A DNA stretch of 64,000 nt, taken from positions 21,841 to 85,840 of the forward strand of contig JAUJNJ010000008.1 in the NCBI GenBank assembly GCA_030448225.1. Direction: 5' to 3'. This DNA comes from Phycisphaerae bacterium (GTDB lineage Bacteria > Planctomycetota > Phycisphaerae > Tepidisphaerales > Tepidisphaeraceae). Of the stretch, positions 47,923 to 60,420 are shown piece after piece. The notes under the pieces are model-generated. The model was not told the DNA's origin. It saw nothing but the letters and a program-made list of their open reading frames with translations, and ran no database searches. Position 1 is the first letter of the stretch, and each line of letters opens with the position of its first letter. The position numbers were made by a program, and so were the translations under genes.

Positions 47923-49191
47923 CTACGATGCTTGTGCATCCGTGGCCGGCGACGTGGCTTCCGCGGCGGTCGCCTCGGCGGGTGTCACGTCGGCGTTGGC
48001 GGTACTCGCCGTCGCCGCCGCGACCGGGTCGGTGATCGACTCGGTAGACTCCGTCGGTGCGGCGGCGTCCGGCGCGCCGCCGTCCGGCTGGCCGTCGTCG
48101 CCGCCGGCGGTCTGCACGGCGACCACGCGCACCTCGCCGGGGATCCCGGCCTCACCGAGGTAATACTTCGCCGCGCGCTCGAGGTGCTCCGGCGTCTGGC
48201 CCTTGTAGATGCCCGCGAGGCGTCCATCGACGAAGACCTCGCACTCGACCGGCGTCTCGCCCGCCGCGTTGGCGCTTCGGACCGTCTCGCCCTGCGCCTT
48301 GGTCAGCGTGTCGCCGAGCTTGCCCTTCGCCCGCTGCTCGATCACCACGGGCGGGGGCGGCGGGGCCGTCACGCCCGGGTCCTTCACGCGCTCGCCCACC
48401 CGGCCCAGGCGCGACGAGATCGACTTCGGCGTCGCGCGAGTCTTGATCGCGTTCTCGACCGGCAGGTCCTCGGGGATGTACAGGATCCGCCGGCAGCTCG
48501 GGCAGAAGACCAGTTCGTCGCGCGAGTGGAGCTTGTTGTAAACGTCGGTCACGAGGTCCATGTTGCAGGACGTGCAGACGTATTCCTCGCGGCGGCGGTC
48601 GGGGCGGGCGATCGCGGCCATCGCCTCGCCGTCGTGGTGGTCGGCGAGGCGCTCGAACGCGGCCAGCGCCTTGGGCGGAAGCGCGGCGGCGGCGGCGTCG
48701 CGGGCGGGCCGCGTCTCCTCCACCTCCGCCTTCAGCGCGGCGACCGTCGCGCCACTCTGGTCCTTGAGCGTCTGGAGCTTCGCACGCTCGGTCTCGAGGC
48801 CGGCGGCGAGGCCGGCGAGTTCGGTCTGCGCCGTGTCGACGACCTCCATCATCTTCATCGCCTCTTCCTCGACCTTGCCGCGGTCGACCTTGGCGGTGTT
48901 GATCTCGATGAGGAAGGCTTGGTACTCCTTGTTCGTCTTGGCGCTCTGCTGGTGCGTGCGGAGCTTCTCGATGTGGGCGTCGCGGCTCTTCATGTCGAGG
49001 TCGAGCTGCCCCGCCTTCGACTGCTGCGTCCGCAGCGCGAGCTGGGCCGCCTTGTGCTTCTCGGTCAGGTCGTTCACGCGCCGTTCCTGCACGCGAACGT
49101 TCTTCGACGCGGCGTCGAGCCGCTCCTGCGCCTCTCGCAGCGCCTGGTCGGCGCGGAACAGTTTGACCAGCGCGATGTTCGTCGGCCCCAT
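47923..49191 (-). CDS. coiled-coil protein with C4 zinc ribbon (CT398/Rv2229c-like)
   Basis: A 422-residue cytoplasmic protein. Residues 8-165 form a long antiparallel coiled coil (ALREAQERLDAASKNVRVQE...AGLETERAKLQTLKDQSGAT). It is followed by the C4 zinc ribbon EYVCTSCNMDL (Cys206, Cys209) and VFCPSCRRI (Cys230, Cys233), the zf-RING_7 pattern. The C-terminal third (ECEVFVDGRLAGIYKGQT...) is an extra domain, with an Ala/Thr/Glu-rich tail. Family members are widespread with RNase H neighbours, and a role in RNA or vesicle-like processes has been suggested but not settled. It lies upstream of rnhA on the same strand, 185 bases apart. Confidence 0.88.
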   Translation of the reverse strand: MGPTNIALVKLFRADQALREAQERLDAASKNVRVQERRVNDLTEKHKAAQLALRTQQSKAGQLDLDMKSRDAHIEKLRTHQQSAKTNKEYQAFLIEINTAKVDRGKVEEEAMKMMEVVDTAQTELAGLAAGLETERAKLQTLKDQSGATVAALKAEVEETRPARDAAAAALPPKALAAFERLADHHDGEAMAAIARPDRRREEYVCTSCNMDLVTDVYNKLHSRDELVFCPSCRRILYIPEDLPVENAIKTRATPKSISSRLGRVGERVKDPGVTAPPPPPVVIEQRAKGKLGDTLTKAQGETVRSANAAGETPVECEVFVDGRLAGIYKGQTPEHLERAAKYYLGEAGIPGEVRVVAVQTAGGDDGQPDGGAPDAAAPTESTESITDPVAAATASTANADVTPAEATAAEATSPATDAQAS

Positions 49192-49735
49192 AGGCGAAAA
49201 CCTCTACCTCGTCGGACGCGCGCACAGTTCCGTCGGCGAACCGCGGCGACACCATTCAAAAATGCGAAGGGGCCATTATGGCGATCGACCCGCGAATGTG
49301 AAGGGCACGCCGCGACCGCGGTTGCGCGTTTTGCGTAGGGAAGGGCGCCGAGAGGAACGGCGGCGTCCAAAGTTCGTCCGCCTTATTGAGAGCACGCGCG
49401 TCACACGTGCTCGTGCTGCGTCGCCACGATCCGATGACTGGCGATGTCGAACACGCCCGTGCGCGAGCCGCGCATTTTTGCCTGTCGGCAGGTCAATCGA
49501 CTCAGGCTGATCCTCGCGGTTTGAGTTTGCAGCCACACCATTCATGACGACGCTGCGGAGGCTGCACGACGTGCCTCGTGATTGCGATAATGCAATGACA
49601 GACGGGAAAAGCGGCCGGCGGTCGCGGAGGACATCCAGTCCCGGATCGTCAGCCCAATGAACGGCTCGCACTTGAAGCACACAACGTTTCGGCCAAATTC
49701 ACTATAGCAATATTCAGATATATTGAGTCGGTAGC
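49192..49735. other. intergenic region between the 16S terminator and the coiled-coil gene
   Basis: No gene, no 23S or 5S rRNA and no tRNA. An unusually A/T-rich stretch at about 49700-49730 (ATTCACTATAGCAATATTCA then GATATATTGAG) may hold a minus-strand promoter for the coiled-coil gene, though it is 500 bases away. Confidence 0.45.
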
Positions 49736-49765
49736 AAAAAAAACCCGGACTGTTTCCAGTCCGGG
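49736..49765 (-). terminator. Rho-independent terminator of the 16S rRNA transcript
   Basis: On the minus strand CCCGGACTG, tetraloop GAAA, CAGTCCGGG, followed directly by eight T residues (49743-49736). This is a perfect 9-base stem. It lies about 165 bases past the 16S 3' end and before any other gene, so the transcript very probably ends here without 23S or 5S. Confidence 0.92.
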
Positions 49766-49890
49766 CTTTCGCTTTAAGCGAGTGATTAATCGGAAGCGCG
49801 TCCGCCGCGGGTCGCCCCGGGCGTTCCCCCCGCGCGGGCCCGCGTTTGACGGCGGGTCGCGTGAGGGACGAGTGGCGTGCTGACATTTCA

Positions 49891-49910
49891 CCCCCGGGTC
49901 GCCCCGGGGG
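49891..49910 (-). other. GC hairpin just after the 16S 3' end
   Basis: CCCCCGGG, loop TCGC, CCCGGGGG. A perfect 8-base stem 20 bases downstream of the 16S 3' end; it may be part of the processing stem or protect the 3' end. Confidence 0.5.
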
Positions 49911-49925
49911 ATGTTCTAAGTTATC

Positions 49926-51432
<1,507 letters not shown>

Positions 51433-51552
51433 ATTTCTTGGACCCGCACGATCCTCACGCCCGACGCGCGGCACGCGGTAAACCGCACACCTCACCGACC
51501 GGGACTGACAGTTTCACGAGCGGGGTTATCCTCGAAACGAGTTCGTCCTACA

Positions 51553-51580
51553 CCGGGTAACCCAAGACTTGGTTACCCGG
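51553..51580 (-). other. hairpin in the 16S leader
   Basis: CCGGGTAACC, loop CAAGACTT, GGTTACCCGG. A perfect 10-base stem about 120 bases upstream of the mature 16S 5' end; a likely leader-processing or antitermination structure. Confidence 0.6.
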
Positions 51581-51912
51581 CTGGTTACTGCCCCCGGACC
51601 GGCTAGGGTGCCGGGGTCAGCCTGATTCCGGCCACGCCGCCCCTTGCGGGACCACGCGGCCTTCGTCGAGATTTTTGCAAGGCTCAAACACATCTTCATC
51701 TGGCTGCCCCGGACGCGCGAACGCCCGGGGACTACTCAACAAATTGATCAAGGAAGATCACTTTCTTGCGTGCACGCGAAGATGCATTCGAGATCTTGGC
51801 GACCGGCGTCTCACGATCGACTCGTTAAAGCTCACGCGACACGCCGACCAGGATCGCCCGCGCACGCCCTGGTACAAACGGGACGGCACGGACACACACC
51901 CTCGCGGCTTCC

Positions 51913-51936
51913 GATTATTCACTTTTCAAAGAGCAA
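51913..51936 (-). promoter_or_regulatory. boxA-type antitermination signal in the 16S leader
   Basis: On the minus strand TTGCTCTTTGAAAAGTGAAT, very close to the conserved rRNA-leader boxA (TGCTCTTTGAAAA...). NusB/S10 bind such sites to make rRNA transcription resistant to early termination. Its place about 480 bases before the 16S start supports a long leader transcript. Confidence 0.75.
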
Positions 51937-52329
51937 CATCATCAACACGTCGCCAAACCGACTAAGGCTTGACACCGTTTCCCCCGTCGCGAACCCTTGC
52001 AGGTCGTTCAGGGGGAGGCGAATCTTATCGCCATCTACCTCCGTGTCAACTCGGCTTCACGAAGATTTTTCGACTCTTCGCTAAGCACAAATCGACGCAA
52101 GAAGCAACCGCAGCTTCCCGCCATCAGCTGTAACCGCCGACGAGAAACTACGACACGACGACAAAGCGAGCGACTCCAATCATTACGATTGGAGCGCCGA
52201 CAAGTTCGCCTCTCATTCCGTTCTTAAAGGTGCCGCGTTAGCGGCGAACGACGGCGGCTTCAACAGCGTTGTAGTTAAAGCACCACAACCAACCGGCATC
52301 GTTGGCATGAACCGACCAAGCGAGGGGTC

Positions 52330-52358
52330 ATTATGCGGCGGGATGGAGCTCGTGTCAA
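52330..52358 (-). promoter_or_regulatory. candidate 16S rRNA promoter
   Basis: On the minus strand TTGACA (52358-52353), a 17-base spacer, and CATAAT (52335-52330): a perfect -35 and a 5-of-6 -10 with ideal spacing. It lies upstream of the boxA and would give a leader of about 890 bases. The rest of 51433-52329 holds no gene. Confidence 0.6.
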
Positions 52359-52607
52359 GACTATTTCGGAATTTCATCGACGCGCAGAGGCAGCGTGGGC
52401 GGGCCCACCGCCGATACATGAGATCGCCGCTTTTCAATGGAATTCTTATCGGGCCGGCCGCACCGTTTTGTTATAGTTGCTGGGGGCCGGCTCCCGTCTC
52501 GACCACGTCTCCCCAGCACCGCGTCCCGCGTTCGACGAATGAAATTGCTGTTGACTCGGCGCTACGGAACTCCCGTTCGATTCGACCTCTGCACTTCGAA
52601 GCAACGC

Positions 52608-55600
52608 ATGCAACGAACCCACTCCATTGTGCGTCTGCTCCTCCCGGCTCTGGCCGTGGCGGTCTTCATGGCGGGCGGCTGACGGCTTCGGCCGCGACGG
52701 CGGATGCGCCGGGGTCGCGCCTCGGCCCGCCGTTCCCGCCGGAGCGCCGGACGCGAACGCGTCGAAGCTGACGCCGGAACAGCTGCACTTCTTCGAGATG
52801 AAGGTCCGCCCGCTCATCGCCGCGAACTGCGCGTCGTGCCACGGGCAGAAGAAGCAGAAAGGCGGCCTGCGACTCGACTCGCACGAGGCCGTCCTTGCCG
52901 GCGGCGAAAACGGCCGGTCGTCGCGCTCGGCACGCCGGGAAATTCGAAGCTCATCGAGGCGGTATCGTACCGGAATCCCGACTTGCAGATGCCGCCGGAC
53001 GATCCGCTGGCTGCCGGACGAGGTGGAAGTGCTGACGGCGTGGGTGCGGATGGCGCCCTGGCCGGCCGACGCCGCCCCGCTGGCGGCGGGTCACCGTCAG
53101 CGGCGCATCACCGACGAGAACCGCGCGTCTGGTCGTTCCAGCCGGTGAAAGATCAACCGGTGCCGCAGGTCGATGACGCCGGCTGGCCGCGCAACGCGAT
53201 CGACGCGTTCGTGCTCGCGAAACTCGAGGCGGAAGGGCTGACGCCGGCAGCCGAGGCGGACCGCGTGACTCTCGTGCGCCGGGCATACTTCGATCTGCAC
53301 GGCCTGCCGCCGACCCCGGCGGAAGTCGAGGCGTTCGTCGGGGACGCGTCGGCCGACGCGTGGGGAAGCTCATCGACCGCCTGCTCGCGTCGCCGCGCTA
53401 CGGCGAACGATGGGGCCGCCACTGGCTCGACCTCGTCCGCTACGCCGAGAGCGACGGCTACCGCCAGGACGCATACCGCCCCACCGCGTGGCCTTACCGC
53501 GACTACGTGATCCGCTCGTTCAACGACGACAAGCCGTACGACCGCTTTGTGACCGAGCAACTGGCCGGTGACGAGTTCGCGCCCGACGAGCCGGACGTCC
53601 TCGTCGCCACCGGCTTCCTCCGCCACGGGCTTTACGAGTACAACCAGCGCGACGCCCGCAAGCAGTGGAGCGAGATCCTCAACGACGTCACCGACACGAC
53701 GGCTGACGTCTTCCTCGGCTTGTCGATGGCGCGCGCTGCCACGACCACAAGTTCGACCCGATCCTCCAGGCCGACTACTACAAGCTCCAGGCGTTCTTCA
53801 CGCCGATGCTGCCGCGGAACGATCTGCCCCTCGCCACGCCGCAGGAGCGCGAGGCGCACGCGAAGAAACTGGCGGCGTGGGAGCAAAAGACCGCCAGCAT
53901 CCGTGAGACGATGGCGGCGATCGAGGCGCCGTCGAAGAAGAAGGTGGCCGACCAGCAGACGAGCATGTTCCCGCCCGACGTCGCGGCGATGATGCGCAAG
54001 CCGGCGTCGGAACGGACGCCCTTCGAGCGGCAAATTTCGGATCTCGCGCACCGGCAGGTCTACGAGAAAACCTCGAACCCCGGCGGCACGATCGACAAGG
54101 CGGACCGCGACAAGTGGGCGGAGCTGCAGCGAAAGCTCGGCGAGTTCGACGGCGTTCGCCCGACGCCGCTGCCCGTCGCGCTCGTGGCGACCGACGTCGG
54201 CCCCGTCGCCCCGCCCACGATCATCCCCGGCGGCGACGGGTCGCGTACGTTCGAGCCGGGCTATCTCGCGGTGCTGGAGACGCAGCCGCTGACGGTGCCG
54301 CAGATCGAGCCGCTCAAGAACTCGACGGGCCGGCGGACCGCGCTGGCGAAGTGGCTGACGCAGCCGGACCACCCGCTGACGACGCGCGTCATCGCCAACC
54401 GCGTCTGGCAGTATCACTTCGGCCGCGGGCTCGTCGGCACGTCGAGCGACTACGGCATCCTCGGCGATCGGCCGTCGCACCCGGAACTGCTCGACTGGCT
54501 CGCGCGGCGCTTCGTCGCGGACGGCTGGAGTTTCAAGAAGGCGCACCGCCTCATCATGACGAGCGCCACCTATCGCCAGGCGGCGGTGCGGCCGGTGCCG
54601 GAGATCGCGAAGCTGAAGGATCCGGAGAACCGCTGGCTTTGGCGGATGAGCACCCGGCGGCTCGACGCGGAGCAGATCCGCGACGCGATGCTCGCCGTCA
54701 GCGGCGAGCTGGCGCCGGAGATGTTCGGGCCGTCCGCGGACTCCGTCGCGCCGCGGCGGACGATCTACACGAAGATCATCCGCAACACGCGCGACCCGCT
54801 CATGGACGTGTTCGACGCGCCCGACGCGTTCGGTTCCACCCCCAGCCGCAACTCGACGATCACCGCCAACCAGGCGCTGCTGATGATCAACGGCCAGTGG
54901 CCGCTCCAGCGCGCCGCCGCGTTCGCCGCGCGGCTGCAACGCGAACTGCCGTCGAACCCGTCGGCCGACGCGAAGGCCGCCGTCGACGCCGCCTACCGCC
55001 TCGTCTACGGCCGCCGTGCCGGGCCTGACGAGCGCGCCGCGGCGCTGGCGTTCCTTGCCGCGAAACGAAACGCGCCCGCCCTCGCGGCCGATGATCAGCC
55101 GGCGGGCGCGGCACCCTCTCTGACCGGCGGCCCGATCTTCAAGACGATGCCCCACCGCGGCGGCCAGGCATTGCTCGTCCGCAACGCCAGCGCGGCCGAC
55201 CTGCTGCGGTTACCCGATTCGCCCTCGCTGCCCGCGGGCGACTTCACCGTCGAGGCGTTCGTCAACCTCGAGTCGCTCTACCCCGACGCCACCGTCCGCA
55301 CGATCGTCTCGCAGTGGACCGGCGACAAGAAGCAGCCCGGGTGGGCGCTGGGCGTGACGAGCGAGAAGTCGAAGTACCAGCCGCGCAACCTCATCCTCGA
55401 GCTCGTGGGCGACCCGGCGAAGGGCGGGAAGGGTTACGAGGTGATCGCCTCGGACTTGCGCGTCGACGCGCACAAGACCTACTACGTGGCCGTCAGCGTG
55501 AAGCTGACCGACACCGGCGAGAGCGGCGTCACGTTCTACCTGCACGATCTCACCGACAACGACTTCGTCACGAAGACCGCCACCGTCCGCCACAAGGTCA

Positions 55601-55974
55601 CCGGCTTATACGCCTCGCCGGCCGCCGTCGTCGTCGGCGGTCGCGACGGCGCGAAGCACGGGTGGGACGGCCTGATCGACGAGGTGCGGATCTCGCGCGC
55701 CGCGCTGCCGAAGGAGATGCTCCTCCTGAACGGGGGCAAGGCCCCGGGCGGCAGCGTCGCCGCGCACTGGCAGTTCGAGGAACTCCCCGGAGCGACGAAG
55801 GACTCGGCGGGCGCGCAGCGCGACCTCGCCTCTCCCTCGCCGGAGGTACTTGCGAAAGCGGTCAAGCGAGCCGACGACGGCCCGTCGATGGCCGACGCGA
55901 TGCAGGTCGATCCCGCCCTGCTCGACTTCTGCCACGCCCTGCTGAACTCGAACGAGTTCCTTTACGTCGACTAA
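52608..55974 (+). CDS. DUF1549/DUF1553 protein with cytochrome-c-like motif and LamG-type insert (frameshifted)
   Basis: A large exported planctomycete protein of about 1115 residues. The signal peptide [18 protein letters not shown] leads into a PSCyt1-type domain with [20 protein letters not shown] then [20 protein letters not shown] (CxxCH heme-binding motif). The DUF1549 domain reads [60 protein letters not shown], and HDHKFDP in the fourth register. The DUF1553 domain reads [40 protein letters not shown] and [21 protein letters not shown] concanavalin/LamG-like insert (about 55140-55770: [20 protein letters not shown]) interrupts DUF1553, which resumes and ends [17 protein letters not shown]. 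About five frameshifts occur in 52680-53810. It is paired with a DUF1501 gene, as usual; the function is unknown. Confidence 0.88.
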
Positions 55975-56233
55975 CTTGCGTAGACGCGACGGAATCGAAC
56001 CAAAGAACCGCGGAGGCACCGACAAGAGCAAAGTCGAAGACGGCGGCTGTGAGATAGTCAATCGCTGAGAAATCGGTCGGTGGTCGAGCTCCGATCGTTT
56101 CTCCCATCATTCATCCTCGGCCTTCGCCTCTGTCTTCACTCCGTGTCTCCGTGACTCCGTGGTGCAACTCGTTCACCGAACAAGAGCGCAGTCCGGCAGT
56201 CGCAGCGGCCCTCGAAGCAAGCGGAAAGAACAC
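55975..56233. repeat. short gap with 'CTCCGTGTCTCCGTGAC' tandem tract
   Basis: Between the DUF1549 and DUF1501 genes. It contains the tandem short repeats at about 56126-56162 and no gene. Confidence 0.4.
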
Positions 56234-57698
56234 ATGCACGGCAACCGCACCTCGATCCCCGGCGTCCCCCACTACGAGACGCTTACCAACCGTCGCGACT
56301 TCCTCGCCCGCGCCGGCGGCGGGTTCGGGGCGATGGCGATGGCGTACCTCCTCGGCGGACAGCCGCTCCGCGCGGGCACGCCCGGCGCGGCGTCACCGCG
56401 GTCGATCCTTTACCCGCTCGCCCCGCGCGCGGGGCACCACGCGGGGCGGGCGAAGAACGTGATATTCCTGTTCATGGAGGGGGGGGCGAGCCAGATCGAT
56501 CTGTTCGACCCGAAGCCGAAGCTGCACGAGCTGGCCGGCAAGCCGCTGCCGGCGAGCTTCGGGCAGCCGATCACCGCGATGGGGGAGTACGGCGCCCGCT
56601 CCTCGCGTCGAAGCGCGCGTGGAAGCAGCACGGCCAGAGCGGCACGTGGCTCAGCGACTGGGTGCCCCACCTCGCCGACGTCGTCGACGACATCGCCGTG
56701 CTGCGGTCCTGCCACGGCGACGGCATCAACCACGCCGGCGGCGTCTGCCAAATGAACACCGGCGTCACCATCGCCGGCCGCCCGTCGCTCGGCGCGTGGG
56801 TGACGTACGGGCTCGGCACCGAGAACGGCAACCTCCCGCCTTCGTCGTCCTCACCGACACGAACCAGCAGGTCGTCAACGGCCCGCGCAACTGGGGCGCC
56901 GGCTTCATGCCGGCCGTTTACCAGGGGACGAAGCTCATGCGGCGGCGGCGAGCCGATCGCCAACCTCCGCACGCCGATCGCCGTCGGCGACGACCGGCAG
57001 TGCGCGAAGCTCGCGTTCCTCGACGCGCTCAACCGCCGCCACGCCGCGTCACGGCCGGACCTGACCGAGCTCGACGCGCGGATCAAGAGCTACGAGCTCG
57101 CCTTCCGCATGCAGGCCGAGGCGCTCGAGGCCGTCGACCTACGCGGCGAAACCGAGGCGACGAAGTCGCTCTACGGCATGGACGAGGGGCACACGGAAAT
57201 CATGGGCCGCAACTGCCTCCTCGCCCGGCGGATGGTCGAGCGCGGCGTGCGGTTCTGCGTGCAGGTCTACCACGGCGCGGCAGCAAGTGGGACGCGCGAA
57301 GATCGAGCCGCAACTCCGAGCTCTGCGCGCGATGGACAAACCGGTCACGGGCCTCATCAAGGACCTCAAGAGCCGCGGCCTGCTCGACAGCACGCTGGTC
57401 GTCTGGGGCGGCGAGTTCGGCCGCATGCCGATGAGCGAGAAGGGGGACGGCCGCGACCACAACCCCACCGGCTTCACGATGTGGATGGCGGGCGGCGGCG
57501 TCGCCGGCGGCATCGATCGGCTCGACCGACGAGATCGGCCTGCACGCCGTCGAGGATCGCCTCCACGTCCACGACCTCCACGCGACGATCCTGCACCTGA
57601 TGGGCGTCGACCACACCCAGCTCACCTACTTCCACAAGGGCCGCCCCGAACGCGCGACGGTGAACGAGGGGGAGGTTTACAGGAAGATCATGGCGTGA
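56234..57698 (+). CDS. DUF1501 protein, sulfatase-fold, Tat-exported (frameshifted)
   Basis: About 485 residues. The N-terminus has a twin-arginine signal ([20 protein letters not shown]). [20 protein letters not shown] matches the DUF1501 opening, an alkaline-phosphatase-superfamily fold. Later, across registers: [117 protein letters not shown], and the end [18 protein letters not shown] with [10 protein letters not shown]. About five frameshifts occur, for example near 56597 (CCC where CCCC restores it). It partners the preceding DUF1549/DUF1553 gene; the reaction is unknown. Confidence 0.9.
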
Positions 57699-57831
57699 GG
57701 CACCCGCGGAGAAACCACCGGGGGTCGCACGAGCGCAAAGGCGCGACAACCTTTGCCTGCCATCGTGATTTGCTAAGAAGTTTCACGACGGCGTCGGCAA
57801 CGTTCGCCGCCGCGAACAGGGCAATACAACC

Positions 57832-58196
57832 ATGCTCCCTGATTCACCGCGGCTGGACTACGCGTCTCCCACGCAACCAACTCCTGAGGGACTACGCGCT
57901 ACAATTATTCAATTCTGGGGCGGATTCGCTTCGTACGGTGCTGCTGCTTTCCTGATCTTCGTGCTCGACTCGCTGTGGGGCATGCGTCTGTTGGGGCAGG
58001 TGGGGCTAGGGGCGGACTTCACGAGGCGGTGCTGTGGCTGATCGGCATCGCCTTCGTCGGGTTTATCATCTACGCCCATCGAGCTTGGCGATGGACGGCG
58101 TTCACGGTCGGCGTCATTGCCGGAGTGCTACTAACCCTGCTTGTTGCCGGTGTCGTCTTCGTCCTCTGGGCCCAAGGGATGAGTCAGCTGCACTGA
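57832..58196 (+). CDS. small membrane protein, three helices (frameshifted)
   Basis: About 120 residues. ATG 57832, [20 protein letters not shown], then a helix [20 protein letters not shown]. After one shift near 58010 come two more helices, [20 protein letters not shown] and [20 protein letters not shown], and WAQGMSQLH. The last 13 bases overlap the end of the converging trmB gene. No family is recognised. Confidence 0.55.
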
Positions 58197-59059
58197 CCGG
58201 CGACACACCTCGGGCAAAAAGGCGTCCGCTTCCGCATCTCGACGTAATAGATCGGCAGCCGCTTTTTTAGGAAGCGACTTTCGTACGACGTCACCTCGCC
58301 GGAAAACGGGCGGTTCGCAGCGTGCGAGCGCGGCCCCGTCGTGCCAATAGTCTGGCGAATTCATTGCGACATCAAAGCGTTGATCAACCCGTGCATTCCG
58401 CTGCGGCATGTCTTCCGTTTGCATCAGGTCGCGCGCCCGCGCGGGCGCGCCGGCAGGTCGTCGCGGGCCGGAGTGGTCAGTGGATGTCCCGCCGCCCGCG
58501 CCCGCTCGGCCGCGCACCCCGCCGGTTCCCGGAGGCCGCACCGGGAGAGCAGCGCTGTGGATTAGCCGCTGTTGGCGGTCTTCACGGCCAGCGTCGCGCC
58601 GTCGCGCAGGCCCGCGGGGGCGCCGACGAGGAACGGCTCGGCGATGAGGCGGTTCTTGAGTTCAACGTCGCGGTCGCACGGGTCGGGGTGGAAGACCCAG
58701 ATCTCGTCGACCTCGGCGTCGGCGAACATGCGCCGCACGTCCTGCCCGCGGCCGCGCAGGAGGGCCACGTTGCGCAGGCCGGTGTTGGCGACGCGGGCCG
58801 CTCCGTCGTAGAGGGCCTTGCACTTCCAGTCGACGCCCACGAAGCCGGTGTGTGGCCCCTTCGCCGCCACCCTTGCAAGCAGGGCCGCATCCGAACAGCC
58901 GATCTCGAGCACGATGCGTCCGTCATAGGACGACCCGATCCGACCGCGGAAAAAGTCGCCCCACCGGCCGCGGCGTGCGAAGGCGGCATCGTCGGCGGAC
59001 GCGACGTCGGGATACTCGCCGAGCTTGGCGGCGTAGATGCTTCGGGGGGCGGCGGCCAT
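58184..59059 (-). CDS. trmB: tRNA (guanine-N7)-methyltransferase TrmB-like (frameshifted)
   Basis: It methylates G46 of tRNA. The start MAAAPRSIYAAKLGEYPDVA (ATG 59059) leads into VLEIGCSDAALLARVAAK (SAM site), GVDWKCKALYDGAARVANTG, DEIWVFHPDPCDRDVELKNR with LI (the FPDPWPK-type motif, altered here), and GATLAVKT. After a shift near 58565 the tail reads RFDVAMNSPDYWHDGAALAR. After a further shift near 58300 it reads RFLKKRLPIYYVEMRKRTPF then [10 protein letters not shown], ending at 58184. The total of about 290 residues is longer than the usual 210-240, partly through a Pro/Ala-rich linker at about 58430-58560. The start at ATG 59059 is inferred. Confidence 0.8.
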
Positions 59060-59290
59060 GTCCGTGGACGCGGATCGTAGAGATTGCGGCGGCACATGAT
59101 AGCCCGCCGGCCGGCCCGCGCGGTGCTAACGCCACCGCCACGCTTCGTGACGGCGTTGCGATGCTCGCCCGCCGCCGCGCCGCCGCGCCTCCGCGCCTCC
59201 GCGCCTCCGCGCAGAATCTCCCCAACTTCGGCTCGCGGCGATCCCCGAGACTGGCGTGGCGGCCGGTGCGCGCGGTATACGCTGACGCCC

Positions 59291-60376
59291 ATGAAGATCC
59301 TGCAGGAGCTTTGCTCGGTCCCGACCGCGCCGTTCGCGGAGTCGCACGTCGTCGAATACGTGAAGCGCTTCGTCGCCAAGCGGCCGGGCCTGCGGCTGTC
59401 GAAGGACACGGCGGGGAACCTGCTGATCGAGCTCAAGTCGCGCAGCCGGGCGCCGCGGTGGGTGTTCGCCGCGCACATGGATCATCCCGGGTTCGTCGCC
59501 CGCGAGATGATCGGCCGCATGACGCTGGAGGCCGCCTTCCGGGGGTGGGTGCTCCCGGAGTACTTCAAGGGCGCGAAGGTGCGATTCTTCAACGCCGCCG
59601 ACGGCGGGTCGGAGGTCACGGGCACGATCCAGGACTTCCAGCTCGGCCCCGACCGCGGCGTGCCGGCGTCGGTGCGCATCAAGCTGCGCGGCGCGGTGGA
59701 GCCGGGCGCGCCGGGGATGTGGGACCAGGGCGCGGGGCGGACCAAGGGCGGGACGTTCTACAGCCGGGTCTGCGACGACCTCGCCGGCGCGGCCGGCGCG
59801 CTGACGATGATCGACGCGCTTCGCCGCAAGCCGCCGGCGGCGCCGGTGGCGGTGCTGCTGACGCGGGCCGAGGAGGAGGGGTTCGTCGGCGCGATCGCCG
59901 CGGCGATCAAGCCGGAGTTGCTGCGCAAGACTGACCGCATCATCGCGATCGAGTGCTCGGCGATGCAGCCGTACGCGCCGCAGGGCAAGGGCGCCATCAT
60001 CCGCACCGGCGACCGCACGAGCATCTTCAACTCCGCCCTCACCTACTTCCTCGGCCAGAAGGCTGACGAGTTGGCGAAGCGGCACAAGGACTTTAAATAC
60101 CAACGCGCCCTCATGCCCGGCGGCACCTGCGAGGCGACGGTCTACGACATCTACGGCTTCACCGCCGCCAGCATCTGCGTCGCGCTGGGCAACTACCACA
60201 ACATGGACACCGCCAGGAAGAAGATCGGCCCCGAGTTCATCGACGTCGGCGACTGGAACAGCATGGTCCGCCTGTTCGTCCACCTCGCCAAGACCGGGCA
60301 CGAGTTCGAGCCCGGCCACAAGGCGCTGCGCGAGCGCATCGAGAAGCGGTTCGGTAGGCTGAAGCACCTGCTCTGA
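59291..60376 (+). CDS. M42-like metallopeptidase (aminopeptidase/endoglucanase-like family)
   Basis: A 361-residue cytoplasmic enzyme. MKILQELCSVPTAPFAESHV leads into the two-metal site: AAHMDHPGF (His62 and Asp64), RVCDDLAG (Asp162/163), RAEEEGFVG (Glu194-196), IAIECSAM (Glu221) and LGNYHNMDT (His303). This metal-ligand order fits clan MH, family M42, although similarity to named peptidases is modest and the substrate is unknown. ATG 59291 follows a non-coding, repeat-rich stretch (59100-59280). The frame is intact. It is divergent from trmB. Confidence 0.85.
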   Translation: MKILQELCSVPTAPFAESHVVEYVKRFVAKRPGLRLSKDTAGNLLIELKSRSRAPRWVFAAHMDHPGFVAREMIGRMTLEAAFRGWVLPEYFKGAKVRFFNAADGGSEVTGTIQDFQLGPDRGVPASVRIKLRGAVEPGAPGMWDQGAGRTKGGTFYSRVCDDLAGAAGALTMIDALRRKPPAAPVAVLLTRAEEEGFVGAIAAAIKPELLRKTDRIIAIECSAMQPYAPQGKGAIIRTGDRTSIFNSALTYFLGQKADELAKRHKDFKYQRALMPGGTCEATVYDIYGFTAASICVALGNYHNMDTARKKIGPEFIDVGDWNSMVRLFVHLAKTGHEFEPGHKALRERIEKRFGRLKHLL

Positions 60377-60420
60377 TCGAGGCGTATTCCCCGTCCGATT
60401 ACCCGAACAAGGGCAACACG

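Noticed and set aside
49192..49735. 23S or 5S rRNA or tRNA downstream of 16S
   Set aside because: No conserved rRNA blocks or cloverleaf with GGTTCGAATCC-type T arms could be found before the next gene on either strand.
59084..59290. N-terminal extension of the M42-like peptidase
   Set aside because: The in-frame extension translates the CGCCTCCGCGCCTCC repeat tract; the family start corresponds to MKILQELCSVPTAP at 59291.
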